A model generated the notes under the pieces. It saw only the letters and a list, made by a program, of their open reading frames with translations. It searched no databases and had not been told where the DNA came from. Positions 1-13,200 of a stretch of DNA of 64,000 bases are shown here, one piece after another. The DNA is taken from NCBI RefSeq assembly GCF_000524195.1, contig NW_020170387.1, positions 1,400,021 to 1,464,020 of the forward strand, given 5' to 3'. Origin of the DNA: Echinococcus granulosus (Eukaryota > Platyhelminthes > Cestoda > Cyclophyllidea > Taeniidae). The number at the start of each line of letters is the position of its first letter. Positions within the stretch are counted from its first letter, which is position 1. Both the position numbers and the translations under genes were made by a program.

Positions 1-2230
1 TCTCGTAAAAACGCAATCCCAGGGATGCAGAAATCCCGCTCGAGTGTTCAAGCAAAAAACCACTGGTCTGTTGTCGAAACGGGAAATTAGGTAGTTTAAA
101 TATTGAACAGTTTATGTGTGTCTGAGGTTTCCAATTTTGCCTCTATTAAAGTCTGCATACCAACATGTGTAGTTGCCGCCTTGGTTCCCTTGGCCCGTAC
201 TTTTCATTTGTATTTTATCATTGTAGTAACTTTGGACTTGTCAAGCCATTCATATGCGATGAAGGCACTGTTGGTACATTTTTGCTTAATGTAACAAATC
301 AAAGTGTTCTGCGGAATATTAACATTCCATATAATTGTGAAATTGTTTTGTATGTCTGTGATCCGTTGGAATGTATTTAGCGCATCCACTAAACCAGGGT
401 TCAATGCGGTAGGGATGTTGTGTTGTTGTCGGAGCAATGAAGGGAACTTTAAATTTCTAGCGTGTTATTGTCAAGATGGTATTACAATTGAATCTCATCT
501 TAGGGGACGTAAAATTTTGTAATTTTGTCCCCTTTTTTCGACCCATGCATTGTGATTTCAATTTTGAGATCCTCAAGGCTGCATCTGAGCCAATTTGTGG
601 AAAATTTTTTCCCCCTGCACTACTTACTGATTATATTCTTTGTACAAATTGCATTTCGACCGAAAATTCATCTATCCAACTATCATTTTGCCTACAAACG
701 ATAAAAAAATTGGCCAGAGAAATCCCACACATGGTTGATCCAGGCAGACAGAGGCTCGTTTAGCTCTGTAATTTTTCAAAAGAAGGGCCCCTGTAACCCA
801 AAATGCCTGTAATCTCACGATAAACAAATACGATTCCCCTAAGTGCTTGCTTGAATTTTTTTTCAAGTTTGAGAAAGTGATGTGACGATTCCCCTTGCTT
901 TTGTAGTCTATCAAGGCTTTTGTTTAATTTCCTATTATTTCAGATTAATTTAGGTAATGCCACATAAATGAATAGAGGCAAAGAACTGATACGGTATTCT
1001 CAAATTCTCACTAGAAGGGGGGGCTGATTTTCATTATGTTCCTCAAGGATGCATATAGTATGAAATGACTAGATCGTTGGAATTAAATGGAGACGCACAT
1101 TTGCCTTTATAATGCATTTTTAAAGTTTCTTTCCTAGTCCTGCGTGAATGCATTAGTAAAGTCATTTTGCTCTGATAATTTCTTAAAGAAATTTCTTTAA
1201 AAAGGTATTCTTCAGGTTCGGATTTACTGTCGCAATACACTTCAAACGAAATGATTGCACGAAGTATCATCATTCATATCTAGTAACACCGAGTTTGAAA
1301 CGCCCATTGCAAGTAATTGGTTTTTGTTGGTCCATACAAGGGCCGTGAGTTCACCTTTCAGTGTCGCCAAGTAGCAGTTGCAAGGAGTGGGTTCGAAAGC
1401 ATGTATCTCGAATTCTTAAAGTTGGTGAAAATTGCCGATTCCCTATTGTCTTTGTTTGATCTCGTCGTGGCACGAAACGGGGACTTGGCAATGCATGCGC
1501 TTGTCACGATCACACGCGGAAAGCACGAGTAAAGCCACCTCTGCCATCTTGAAGCACGAGCATCGCACGTGATAGAACATACCTTTCACACTCTCCAGCT
1601 CAACGACAAGGAGTGATGCACTGTGATCTGTAAAGGGGTCAGGACAGAGTCCTGTTGACGGTGTACAGGTGTACGTGGTATGAATGACAACCGAGAGAAC
1701 TACCAACTTTTTCTCACAAGGTGCCTAGATTTAACTCAATTTGTCCATTATGTCCCCGCGATTCTGGAGACCACTCAACATAACTTTTTAACACAATTGT
1801 ACATATAATTTTTTAATCTGGTTCAAAAACAATTAGTTGTTTTAAGTCTTTTTATTTTTTTTTTTAACAACAAATCACTTTTAATTGTCAATCGTTCGAA
1901 TTCAACGGAAAAAGATAAAAGTGACACATCACGCGTTTGGTGAGCGAGTCATGATATTTGATAAAGAAATACCGAAAGTAAGCAAAGACTTGATTCGAGC
2001 TAAAGTTAACTGTAGGTATGGCATGAGATTTACAGAATAACTTAACCTTTGCATTTGATGTTATAGAGGGAGCATTTCAATGATCAAGTCGATCAAGTTA
2101 GCTCTTATCGAGGTAATTCCACATCAGTAGGCCTGAATTCAGTTGCAAATACTCAACAAAACCAATTATTCAAATACGGTATGATGATACCTGAGTTGCA
2201 TGTCTAATTTTCGGCTTTGACAAAGGGCTA
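1..2230. other. Intergenic AT-rich DNA, no supported gene
   Basis: I see no convincing coding region here. Open frames are short and mostly lack an ATG. One minus-strand stretch ending at a good GT donor (1583/1582) could be an exon of a gene that I cannot complete; it is listed among the findings. The rest is AT-rich with short homopolymer runs such as the T-run near 1845-1865. Confidence 0.5.
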
Positions 2231-2239
2231 CTTCGGGGT

Positions 2240-3090
2240 CCTACTATTGTACTTTCACCAGGCGGTCTACCCAAGGGACATTTTAGTAGCCTTAGGTCAT
2301 GTTCGTCAACAATGCATAGTCTACCCGAGTACTGTGCCTTCTTTCTTCTTCAACAAGGTTCCAGAGCGCTACATTAGTAGCAGCGGAAAGCGAACCTGAT
2401 CCTAAAGAACAAATATCCAGATTTCTACTGCAAGGCGATAATTCTTAAAGTGGTGGAAGTACATGTGCTGTGAATAAGAGAATTGGAGACAACCTTTAAT
2501 AGAGGACCTGAAAATGATGTCTGCTTTCGGCAACTACTCCAGTCCCGTGTTTTACAGGAGTGCTGGTTATAATTGAAGCACCACTAGCCGAGAACTGTCT
2601 GCAAGAAGATATTTATATAGTTATGGCTGGGCAGCTTCAAAGTAAGAACAACTAGTCAAGGAGAAATAGGTGTAGAACCATACCCTTACGAAATTGTGTC
2701 AGATCCTGTCCCTTGTTATATGACTCTGCTCTTAGCCCAGTGTTCCTATGACTAGCCATGGACACGGGTGGTAGTGTGCGCATTTCCTCGTCCCCGAATT
2801 TAGTTCCCAAAAAGGAGAACACTCAGACCCAGTGCGCTCAAGTATCGCCTAAGTTGCATGGGAATTCGGTGATTGGGACGGTTGGCTTGTGGGTGTTTTT
2901 CTTACAGCACGGATTACGTTGTGATGGCCAACATGAAGGGTTGACCAAGGGGAGCGCTGCGGACGACGCTCAAAAGAAGGGATGGGCACTGTAAACTCAC
3001 CGCATGACACCTCCATTAGTTTGTGAGATGTGCTAGACTTCTTTTGTCCCCAACGCAGTCCAGGGGCGCTACACTACACTCAAAGGTGGA
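2240..3090 (+). repeat. Unclassified interspersed repeat, copy A
   Basis: This stretch matches, with many substitutions and small indels, the reverse complement of 9480-10200 and the direct strand of 20115-21080. Shared blocks include the segment around 2355-2410 (a GCGCTACATTAGTAGCAGC-like core), the segment 2455-2600, the segment 2860-2990 containing GTTGTGATGGCCAACATG, and the block near 3064 (GGGGCGCTACAC). No frame is open for long, so any protein it once carried is gone or it never had one. I cannot assign a class (LINE, SINE, DNA transposon or TRIM). Being a dispersed repeat is seen directly; the borders are approximate. Confidence 0.6.
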
Positions 3091-3904
3091 AATGATTTTA
3101 GCAAAAAAATTTACTGATGAGAGCTATGTATCCCAACTACGGACTTATAAATTCTTGCATTCTCCATGAAATGCCAAATTATTAGCTTTCACGTGTCGAT
3201 GAAGGAGCAAATTAAATAACTTTTAAAATATCCGGTGAGTATTCGAATTCGATTAAAGAGAAATCCTTTAATTATTGAAGTAAACCTTGCTCACCCACTT
3301 GAAAACTTTAAGTGATTCGGTTTTGCATGGATATTTATGCTCTTTCAAGTCTTTAGTATTCACAGTGTCACCTGCTGTCACGTTGTTATTCACCTTATGG
3401 TGATTTCTCTCCCATATCTTACACTTGCAGTCGACGAAGAATCGATGAACACCATTAGGTAAAGGAAGGCTTTTCAACTTGCTTTCCCATATGCATTCAG
3501 GAAATTTTTAAGGGTAGTCACCGATCAACTTATTGCAAAAGGGTTACAGGGAGTGGAGATGCTTATTTTACATAAAAATACTTTGAAATGCCATAATCTC
3601 TTTTGGAAAGGGTGGCATCGAAGTCCGCGCAAGTGAATCTTGGGCCTAATCAGAGTGAATCGTATCCGTATATTTTTAAGCAACGGTGACAAATGCCAGA
3701 AGGGAGGCAGAGACACGGACGAGGACAGTGGTAAGAGACGCATGACGACACTTGAAGATCTCTTCGAAGAAAACTCACCAATTTCAAATTAAATAAATAA
3801 TATTTCAAAGTGGAAAAATTAGTAAAAGTAAGTACAATCTACACAGTAAATGCTGGCAGTTTGTGGCTGGGTAAAAAGGGCGCATTCCCATAGCAGCATT
3901 GAGG
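3091..3904. other. Intergenic DNA downstream of the first four-pass gene
   Basis: This is non-coding as far as I can tell. A cysteine-bearing minus-strand frame at 3268-3477 ends in a passable donor (after 3302 on the minus strand) but has no homologue that I recognise and no partner exon, so I do not call it. The 3' untranslated region of the gene starting at 4630 must lie in this interval; no clear AATAAA was seen close to the stop. Confidence 0.4.
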
Positions 3905-4630
3905 TCACTGAACTGATCTCGAGGAGCTAAATGCGGACGAATTGATCCTGAAGCTGTCATAACCGGGCGGCAGGCCCTCCGACTTACTGAGTTCATCGTA
4001 GCGTGGCAGTTTGGGCACCTCATCGGGCAGTCGGAAGTCGATGGGCGGAGACTGCGTCCGTCGCCTGCGTCTGTCCTGTCTCTGCCCTCCATCGCGGTTG
4101 GTGGTAGCGGCGGTACCCGCAATTTGGCCGCTGCCATCGGCCTCCGTGGTGGTGGCGGTGGCTGCGGAAGTGGAAGCGGATTCGATCTCATCCAATGCCT
4201 TCCACCTGCAGCAGACATTTGCATCGTAAATACAGGAGAGGCAGTGGTAAATAAGGAAGACCATCTGTACAATCCCTAGCCAGCCGGCGGTGTAGAGATA
4301 ATTTAAATTCCCGGCCAATAGATGGATGCTACCCGCCCCATTGAGGACTGCGCAAATTGCATTGAAGAACGCTGCGGTAGCAAAGGTGATTCGATGTGGT
4401 TTAGCAGCACACACGAAGGCTACCAGGGCAGCAAAGATGTCCATGCTGCCCATCCAGTAGCCGGCATAGAAGTGACTTGGCTGTTGAGATTCCGCAATTA
4501 TGATTCCAATGGCGAGGCAGAGGATCACTCCACCCGCGCAGAAATGCCTTTGACGAACGTCAATTATGGTGTAGAGTGTTGAGCAGCAACGAGGCTGTGG
4601 CTGGGACTGATGTTCCATGTCAGATGCCAT
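3905..4630 (-). CDS. Four-pass membrane protein with PPxY tail (paralogue 1)
   Basis: A 241-residue protein in one exon. Residues 1-29 form a polar N-terminus. Four hydrophobic segments follow at about 30-47, 54-76, 81-105 and 112-136, and then a cysteine pair (C140, C141). The tail is cytosolic-looking: Thr/Ala-rich, a basic run near 185-195, then PDEVPKLPRYDELS from residue 202 and PPGY at 221-224. PPxY is the ligand of WW domains, as in NEDD4-type ubiquitin ligases, so trafficking control by ubiquitination is a reasonable inference. I chose the ATG at 4630 because a TATA box lies about 40 bases upstream; two further in-frame ATGs lie 5' of it. The protein at 14893-15660 is a clear paralogue: same arrangement, shared RxH..(F)G start of TM1, GYW between TM1 and TM2, and the shared PDEVPK-x-P-x-YD tail motif. 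The layout loosely recalls TMEM255-type proteins, but I would not name it. Function is unknown. Confidence 0.8.
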   Translation of the reverse strand: MASDMEHQSQPQPRCCSTLYTIIDVRQRHFCAGGVILCLAIGIIIAESQQPSHFYAGYWMGSMDIFAALVAFVCAAKPHRITFATAAFFNAICAVLNGAGSIHLLAGNLNYLYTAGWLGIVQMVFLIYHCLSCIYDANVCCRWKALDEIESASTSAATATTTEADGSGQIAGTAATTNRDGGQRQDRRRRRTQSPPIDFRLPDEVPKLPRYDELSKSEGLPPGYDSFRINSSAFSSSRSVQ

Positions 4631-4664
4631 TCTCCTGTTGAGCAAGAGCATGCATTTGAGCTTA

Positions 4665-4671
4665 TTATATA
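4665..4671 (-). promoter_or_regulatory. TATA box of the four-pass gene at 3905-4630
   Basis: On the minus strand the sequence reads TATATAATA, ending about 35-40 bases before the chosen ATG at 4630. Placing transcription start 25-30 bases downstream gives a very short 5' leader. Two other genes in the window have the same arrangement. Confidence 0.5.
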
Positions 4672-4709
4672 ATTGGTGTGTTGATTGGATGTCACCTAAC
4701 CGCAAGGTA

Positions 4710-7700
4710 ATTGGATGGCTTTGGGTAACACGACCTTGGGCTCACGTACGCGTAGAATTTTTGATTCCAACGCAAAAAAAAGAGGTAATGGATACCAATT
4801 TTTCCTAATAAATGTAACCAAATAACGGGAGAAGTTTAATTTTGAAGGCAATGCTGAATGCAATTGCATGTCACAAAAGTTTGAACAAGAAAATGGGATT
4901 TGAAACAAAAAAGTCGTAGTTGAGATTTTAAGATGTGCGAATAATTAGGGCTTACGAACACTTTTGTCATAGGTGAGAATTGCCATATTCCTTGCAGCCT
5001 GAATACATTATTGTTTAGACTCATTATTGTTTGGTGGGAGACCAATTTTGTTTTACGAAAAAATATATTGCCTATTGTTATATTTCCCGACTATCCATTG
5101 TCTTAGACTTATGTGAGTTAGAATATAAGATTTTTGTCATAATCGCTTGTTGGTTTTATGCATCAATGTCACTTTGGCGCTTTGGCCTACACCTGATTTA
5201 ACGGTTGGACTCATAACGTGTGTAGAAGGCTCGTGTCCTGTTTGCCTTTCGATCACACCAACAGATGAAAAATTGATCCGCAGTGATCAAACAGTGTAGG
5301 GTCAATTTCACCATCAGTGCCTTTTAGGTGCAATCTGGCACGTGCTGAATACAAACGAAATGATTTGCAGCTTTCAAACCCATTAGAACCACGTCATCAT
5401 GCTTTGAACTTAGACGATGATTTGCTACTTATCTTCCACTCGATGGAAACTTTATAATTGTTTGAAATAATTTATGGGGCCCTTTAGTACTTGACGGAAA
5501 CTATTTTTGATCACGTATTGTGCAGGGCGGTGGCTTAAACAGTATAAAGTCTATGGTAAAATCTATCGGAAATTGCTGAAACTTCCAGAAACACACGAAC
5601 TAATGTTTGTTTCACTTAACAATACGCTCCATTAAGGTGGGGCCAATACATGAAATGACCTCTGTGATATTTTTCACAGTCGACATATTTTAGACGTTAG
5701 GTAAGCTTTGTCCCCAAATATGATCACTGCGGTGGATTTTCATCAAAACTTGTGTTTAGTCTAATTAAACATCCTGCTAAGGAGTAACAAATAGGCATTC
5801 TACCTGGTTCCAAATTTATCAAGATTTTAACCATCTGCCTACGCGCAGATCAGGATTTGCGCATTTTTTTGAAGTAGTTGCTGATCTAAGCTATTATGAC
5901 TAGCATTTCTTAGAGGCGATCGTCAGCCTTGTTTATGACAATAAGAATTATGCTGGTGGTGATACGTGCTAACTGGTCGTGGATAGAGGCGTCGTCGAAA
6001 CTGCCTCCCTCTCTCCTCTCTCTCTATATGTGTGTCGTAGGTGAATAGAAGTTCGTTGTATTGCCAAAATTGGGTCATGCCTCCTTGTCGAAAAAGAAAA
6101 TAATTGCATTTATTTCTTATCAAATGCTTAGGCTCAAATCTATGTCAGTCCTGAAAGGTGAATTTATATCTATTCTTATTTGTTGCTTTGCTTCTACTAC
6201 TTGGACAGGATCCTGAATAAGGCACTGTTGGATTTCAAAGTTCGAAATATTTCAGTCAGCTCAGCTATATTCAAACAGGCATATTTGGGTAGCACATTTG
6301 ATTCCTCGGTTGCACACCATGGTACATACCATCATATCTTAGTAATATGGACGGTGATGCTATTCAGGTAATTATTCCCACCGCTTTTACCACAGCTTAA
6401 GTTAAAAGGTGATGAATTTGTCGCGGTGTGAAATACACTTGGGTTCAAAACCATCCAAAAAATGCACAGATCTTCAAACGTTTGGCTGTTAAGTGCAAAA
6501 GAGAGGGATAAAAATTCAGCTAAAATCTCAATCAGCTTGCTCAAGGGAGATTAAAATCTACGCCTCAATGTAAAGATTATTAAAAAGTACTGGGCAACAG
6601 TTTGAAGGAATGAAGCTTAATGACGGCCTATACATGCAAAAAAATGAAGTGTCCACAGATGCTCTCTCATTTTGTAAGAGGTAAATACAATTTACAATGC
6701 AAAAGAAATCTATGGAAGTAGTGTGGGTGGGAACACTAAATTTTCACCCACTATTTGGGTACATCAGTAACTTTTGACTTAAAGAGAGGCACGAAATGAC
6801 CTTAAGATGAATGTAAAAGCATGCGCTTTGTATGTGCTTGCAGTTCAGCACAAGAGTCGGCCTTCCCGGTTGATTCAAGCCTGACAATCGTGTTTAAAGA
6901 AGGTACTAAAATAATTTAATTACCACTTTTAGCTGGTTAACGAAAACCGTGGAGGGAGTAATATTTTAAGCGGTTGCAGGCAAAAATGCTGGGTATCACT
7001 ATGCTCGAACATTATGCATATTCACACATGGCCATTCCAGATTTGGTATCGGTCAGCTCTGCAGGGCACATCTCCCCCTAGGCATGTGCTCACGTCAAAA
7101 TCATTAAGAAGAGGGTTAGAAAATTTATAAAAATCTTTTGATTTTAGGTATTTTCAACTGACATGTTTACCATTTGTGGAAGACCACTGTACTTGCCTGC
7201 TAGAAGTAGAAAAATCAACTAAGTATAGGCATTATTTAAATTCTTACGGAATTTTTTAACATTGCACACTCACTGACTGAAGTAAACAAGGTTGTAAAGT
7301 ATTTTAAACTGTGATTTTAATCCTTGTTGTAACAAAGGTTTCCATGCTTTTGCAACTCAGCGCAGGTTGTTTGATCAAAAAAAAAAGATTACTCCTGTAT
7401 CAATAAGCCGAATGCTTTAAATCTCTTAAAGAAGCGCACTTGTCTGATCTGGCATTTATTCTTGCACCTATTCTATCCAAACCACATTAGTATATATCAC
7501 TTATTTTCACAGCGAGATGATACATTCAAAATCTCAGTTTCCATTCAGAAGGTATTTAAAGTAAAAAAAGCCGACAATCCACCCAGGAGTGCCAGTAACT
7601 GCCACACTAATAGTTGGCTTGAGATACATTTACGCTTTATACTTCAAAAACAAGGCTGGATACTTTCCATAGGTCTTTCCCTTTAAAATATACCCTCCCG

Positions 7701-9360
7701 TCTAGCTTGAGTCAACACGGCCGTTGCCCCGGAGTCATGCATACTCAGGTTATAAAGACGGCCATCAACAGAAGCGTTCCGTGATTTGGATGCTACACCG
7801 CTAAAGACGGTGGGCCATCAGACCCCTCTCCTCTCTTCCCAGAGCTGGCTCACTTCGCTTTCACAGCTTTTCAATATCAGTCGTTGTTGCATCTTTAATG
7901 AGTAATTTAAAATGTTCAATGCAAGGCAACTAAACAGTGTAGCGATTTGTGCTGCGGAATGAGGAAATGCTTATAAGTAATCCATTTCTGCGAGGCAGTT
8001 TTATTAATTTCGCGAGCCCACATGAACGATGCTTGACGCCTATTTTAGGGAGGGGGAAAGAATTGGCTTATCACAAATTCTGGGTGGATAGAAGCATTAC
8101 AATAGTGGATGGGAATTATGATTGATGCATATAACTTGGACCCATCGAAATGCTTGCTAAGATGAAATAGGTAGCCTTATGAAGATAGAGGCATTTGATT
8201 ATGTACTAATTCGCTTGAATGCACACAAATCAGGCCGCTTAATTACAATTTAATTAGTAAAATAAACATCAAGAGCTCGATCTTTCAGTCGTAGGGCAAG
8301 ACAATTCGTAGTTAAAAATTTGGTGAAGAGATTGTGGCAACTTAAACAGAAGTCTGCACATTGTGCAGAGTTATCGTTGTGTGAGTGTACTGCCTCATTT
8401 CGCTCCATCACAGAGGATTACGGTGGAGCAGTTGTTACCGAATACGATGACGATCACTTACCTTGAGTCACGTCTAATTCCTGTGAATACCATCAGCAAA
8501 CTTTTCTTGCTAAGTGACATTAAAATCTCGTTCACACTCATGCCGCGTGGCTTCATAGATGTACGTCATGCCGGGCAATGTTTTGGTGTGCCAGTGATGC
8601 AAAAGGTTAAGTCTACATCAGGGCTGAAATATTCCACCTCCTCTCTCGATAACAAATGAAGCATTTTACGTTCATGCACAATGAATCAGCTTTTGTGCTG
8701 ATTCTAATTATATTTAAATACGTGTGCTTTTTCCCCAGCCCGAGCCTCCTCAGTGGGACCCGATGAGTTCATATGGGATTTGCCTGTAAGTTGTGCCGTG
8801 ATAGTTAATACATTCAAGGTGAAAATGACTGCTGATCTATGTGTTGATCACTTTAGCAGAAGAGCAAGGTGTTTCCGGATTACTACAAGTGTTGGCAGGA
8901 GAATAAACTAACACCCAGTGATAATTCTGCTATTATTCCCCGTTCAAGTGATGGAAAGGAACATTCAAAGCTTACTTAAATTCGCCTGCACAATCACCCT
9001 TGCTTGCTCCTTTGGTGAAAGCATTGTAACCAATGTATCTGCTTTGATTTTTGTCTTTGGATTCTCACAATTGGAACTTATTTTAAGCTGCTTTCAACTG
9101 CGAATTTTGCGCTACATTTGTTTTGGTTTCATTTTTGTCATTGGACACTACATAGTAACTGTTACACTTGAAAGCTACATTTAAGCAGGACCTAGGTAAA
9201 TCACTCTCTTTCATTTAAATATAACTCTTGCCTAAATATCCTACTTTGATAAAACGCTCCATTTATTAAAAAATTCGCATTTTTTTCCTTTTTTAACTGA
9301 ACCGATTATAGTGCTTTGAGACTTCACTGAAGACGAAGGAAAACAAAACTCCGCCAGAAT
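4710..9360. other. Long intergenic stretch without a supported gene
   Basis: About 4.6 kb of AT-rich DNA. A CT microsatellite occurs near 5999-6030. A short GC-rich island lies at about 7690-7870 with a TATA-like TTATAAA inside it, unlike its surroundings. Open frames such as 8363-8659 and 8918-9184 are short or simply hydrophobic by composition; none has neighbouring exons with matching splice phase. Confidence 0.45.
5999..6030. repeat. CT/TC microsatellite
   Basis: A pyrimidine-rich run of CT and TCTC units, running into a TATATGTGTGT stretch. Simple repeat seen directly. Confidence 0.6.
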
Positions 9361-9479
9361 ATGTATTGTCGACGTACTGCTACTGTCATGGTCCAGAGGC
9401 CAGTCTACCTGGCGGGAGTACAATAGCAGAGACCCAAAGTTTTCCCTCTAGCAAAATCGAGGGTTAAACAAATAGCTAG

Positions 9480-10200
9480 TATATCACATAGCTCCTCTCT
9501 TCTTTTGAATGTCGTCCTCAAAGGTCCCCTTGGTCAACCTCCCGCATCAGCCATCACAACGTAGTTGATGCTGTAGGGGAAGCACCCACGAGCCAACCAC
9601 CCCTATTATCGAAATTCCATGCACTTGAAAAGATACTTGACAGTAGCGTCACTAGTTTCTCTTAACAAACCTACTGGATCTGGAGTTTCACTCTGTATGG
9701 AAAAGTGCTGGCCATCAAGCGTGTCCATAGCTAGTCATGGGAACACTGACCTAAGTGCAGAGTCGTATAACAAAGGAGGGGGTTTAACATATTTTCGTGA
9801 GGATATGTTCTTGCGTGTTTTACTTCCTTGCCACTTTGTCCTCACTTTAGTGCTCCCCAGCCTTATCTTCCTGGGCTTTATCCAGCTAATACAGGTGTAG
9901 TAGACAGCTCCGTCAAGAACTTTTTCAGACGGTTTAAGGATAGTGTCGCTTCAGTTATTAATGGCTTTCCTCCGGACCATGGCACTGAGGCAGTTGCTGA
10001 AGGTGGACATCATATTCATCCCTTCTGCTATGGATCGTCAACAATTCTTCCATTCACAGTGCATGTACTTATTCTGTCCAGCTAAGGTTTGTCACCCAGC
10101 AGCAGAAACCAACATTTGTCCTTTAGGATGGGATTTAATTTACGTTGCTACCAAAGTAGCACCCTGAGACTTTTTGAGGACAAAAGAAGGCATAATACTA
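9480..10200 (-). repeat. Unclassified interspersed repeat, copy B (inverted)
   Basis: The reverse complement aligns to copy A along most of its length. For example, the minus strand near 9555 carries TACGTTGTGATGGCTGATG followed closely by GGTTGACCAAGGGG, as in copy A at 2915-2955. The minus strand near 10060 carries ACTGTGAATGGAAGAATTG, as at 2468. Two plus-strand frames in this copy (from 9619 and from 9943) look protein-like but are mirrored only partly in copy C on its opposite strand, so they may be remnants of a coding strand. Class unknown. Confidence 0.6.
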
Positions 10201-13200
10201 GAGTAAAATATGTATTGCCGACATCTTTTCCTTAGTTTCAAAGGAAGCTGTGATGCTGTCATTCACAATTATATCTGAATTCAAAAAAAACTTATAGAAT
10301 TTTAATGTGGTTTGAGGCAAACGTACTGGAGGATCCTAATCGTCATCTAACTTGATGTGAGTAAAAAGGCGCCTTCGCAGAACCTAAAAAATCTTGAAGT
10401 TCGACTGAGCACTTTGGCCTAACCACAAAACATCTTCAAAGAACTGAGGCAAAGAACGGGTTGCCTTCATTTGATTGCTTTAAATGTTTCAAGAAATGTT
10501 ACACCACTGCATGAAGCCCTGTTAATATGTACCTTACATACAAATTGAAGAAGAGTTTTACGTTTATTGAACTCAATTTTTGAGCATGTAATTGTATCTG
10601 CTTTCATTCAATATTGGAATATGTGTAGACGTCAAGATGCCCCAATATTTGCAGCTTAGTGGTAAAAATGTTTCACTAAATTCGTTACAACCAAGATGAT
10701 TTTCGAGGCGAAGATGCTTGCGCGTATCTTCTTAATTTCACTGGCACCATGAAGTTATCACTAAAGGTAAAATGGTCTAAATCATTTTTACCTGTTACCT
10801 CCGCCTCTCCCAGTCTGACATTCTCCCACTGACCTACTTTAATGTGACTCAGATTACACAATTTGGTTGTAACTTATTGTTACGGTCCTTACACAGTCAG
10901 GTTTTTTGGTGGTGGGCTGTCTTTAAAAAAAATTAACCAGCACCACTCGTTGAAAAGGCATCAGAGCACCTTGCGACAGCACCACTTTCGCATCATATAA
11001 AGATTGTCGTGTGAATGTCAGACAATTGTCAAATTTATTCATTTTGTTTAATTTATTATTTTCTTAAATATACTCCTAAGTTCCCCAATCAGATCTAGGC
11101 GCAGAAGTTGTAGGAAGTGATTTCCATCCCTACAGCTGATTTGTTTATGGTAGCAGTGATTTACTAATCTTCTTGGTGAATTAACACCAAGATTTACAAA
11201 AATTATTTTGCGTTCGTTTAATTCACTGAAATGATGGACTGTGGTTACTGCGTATATTTTTCGGTTTTAGCATTATAAAAATGTACCTAAAAAGTACCAC
11301 AACTACGACTCTTCCTTCTAGCACAAATGCAATTTGTTTCCTGTGAATGCGACCCATTTGTCTGAATGTTTTTATGTTACGTAGGCTGCACGCCTTCTTC
11401 TCTTCTGTTCCGTTTGTATTTTACCTACTTATTCATGCTGATTTCGCCATTTTGACTCACAGGGGCACATTATTGCTCAACTTCTTGCAGAATTTTGCTC
11501 AAAAAACTAATTTGAAGAATTTTGTATCAGTTCATAATTCCACTGCTTTTTTCACTGAAATTGAGCCTACCGTAATCCATTTGCTCTGCCTTAGTCGCCT
11601 AAATATCTTTTCCTTAGTTTTATGTGGTTTTTCCATTGGAAAGTATGTATGTGCCACATACAGATAGATTTAAATGTCTCTGGGGCGACTTTGTGTGCTC
11701 ATGCACCTGCCCTTTCAATGCCGTGAGTTGAGCTGCATATGGGTGTGATCTTATTCTACCCACTCTTACACTGACTGTTCCCACTGATAGCATCAATGCT
11801 CAGAAAGACATTTACACTGCTTAGAGAAAATCAGAGAAGGTCGTTAGATTCTTCATTCAAATTTGAAACTGAACTTACAATAGCCTCTTCGATCATCCTC
11901 TGGCCGGGCCTAATCCATCGCAGTCTGAAGGGGACTCACTGGTAAGCAGAAGCCTCAGCATTCTACTTACATGCACATACAAATGCAGTATCAATACAAT
12001 AGTGCACCCATAACTTTGATGGCTGTGAGTGGTGCAGGCATAATTATTGTTCTCAAACTCTCCTCACTTTTACAGAGTAAGACGGGTTAAATCAGTGGTA
12101 TAAATGTTTGATTACCTAAAACTGTCATTTACCGCCAAATTATATGGGAAGAGCTTTAGCCTGTGTAGTAGGAAAAAATATGTAGTATATGGGAAATTAA
12201 TTTTTTGTTGGTGCTACGATCAAAATTATTTATTTGCGATACTAGCGCAAACAAATAAAAAATAAACCTCAAAACCACGCCCCACACAGAAGACGAATGG
12301 CCCTCTCTACAAGAAATATGTTCATCACGCACTTAAATGGGACATTTTTCATTTTTGTCACCAATTCAAAGGCTAGGTCTCTCCTAATTTTTGAACTTAA
12401 CAGTGCAAGAAAACTGTAGAGAGTCATTCTGTTACTTCAAAAACTTTGATTATAATCCCCATGCTTTTTTGATCCTCTTGGAGAAGAACCCGTGCGTAAA
12501 TCTGTTTTCACGTGAATCTAGACATGCATTGATTGCTCACGTGTTACTGAAAATTATAACAACTAACAGGCTACGGCTCAGATGTCAAAAATATTTGCCG
12601 ACCGCTCAGCAAATGCGCTTGTCTTTAGTTCTTCAGCCATTCTGTCTTTACTTACCTAATGGAATTTGGCAATTCTTGGATCGTTCTTCCACAAACTTGG
12701 CTATGACATTTCCTTTTAGTACTTGTGTATGCTAATAACGGGCGCAGGGCGGCGAGAGTCAGTCGAGTGTGCACTCCTGAAGGTTAAATCGTATAAGAAT
12801 AGTATTTCATCAATGAAGCTAGTAGTTGGTTGCGCATTTCGTATCAAGCCACATGAGTCCGATTACAACCGCTTTGAATTTTTACAGGAGAACTACAAGC
12901 GCATAATCAAAGGACTATCAATTTTGGTTCCAAGCTTAAAATACCTCCACAATTATCGAAGTCTTTTTAGTTACTACAGCTTTATCCCTTCATGATGCCT
13001 TTAATTAATAATGTAGAATTTGACAGACGATGATTACATTAAATTCTACTGTTATAATTCCAAAATGACAAAATAATTTTACACGTAAAAGGGCTTTAAG
13101 ACCACGAATATTCATTTATAGATGGAGTAACCTGGCAATGGTAGGGCAATTTTTACCATTTAGTTTGCTTCTGCCAAATTAAATTTGTACTGCTACCCCT

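Noticed and set aside
3268..3477. Minus-strand frame with several cysteines ending near a GTGAGC donor
   Set aside because: It could be an exon, but no acceptor with fitting phase or partner exon was found, so it is not called as a feature.
8918..9184. Hydrophobic 88-codon plus-strand frame
   Set aside because: Hydrophobicity follows from T-rich DNA; the frame does not start at a good ATG context and has no partner exons or homologue that I recognise.
12391..12735. 114-codon plus-strand frame
   Set aside because: It begins at TTG, lies in AT-rich DNA and has no recognisable motif.
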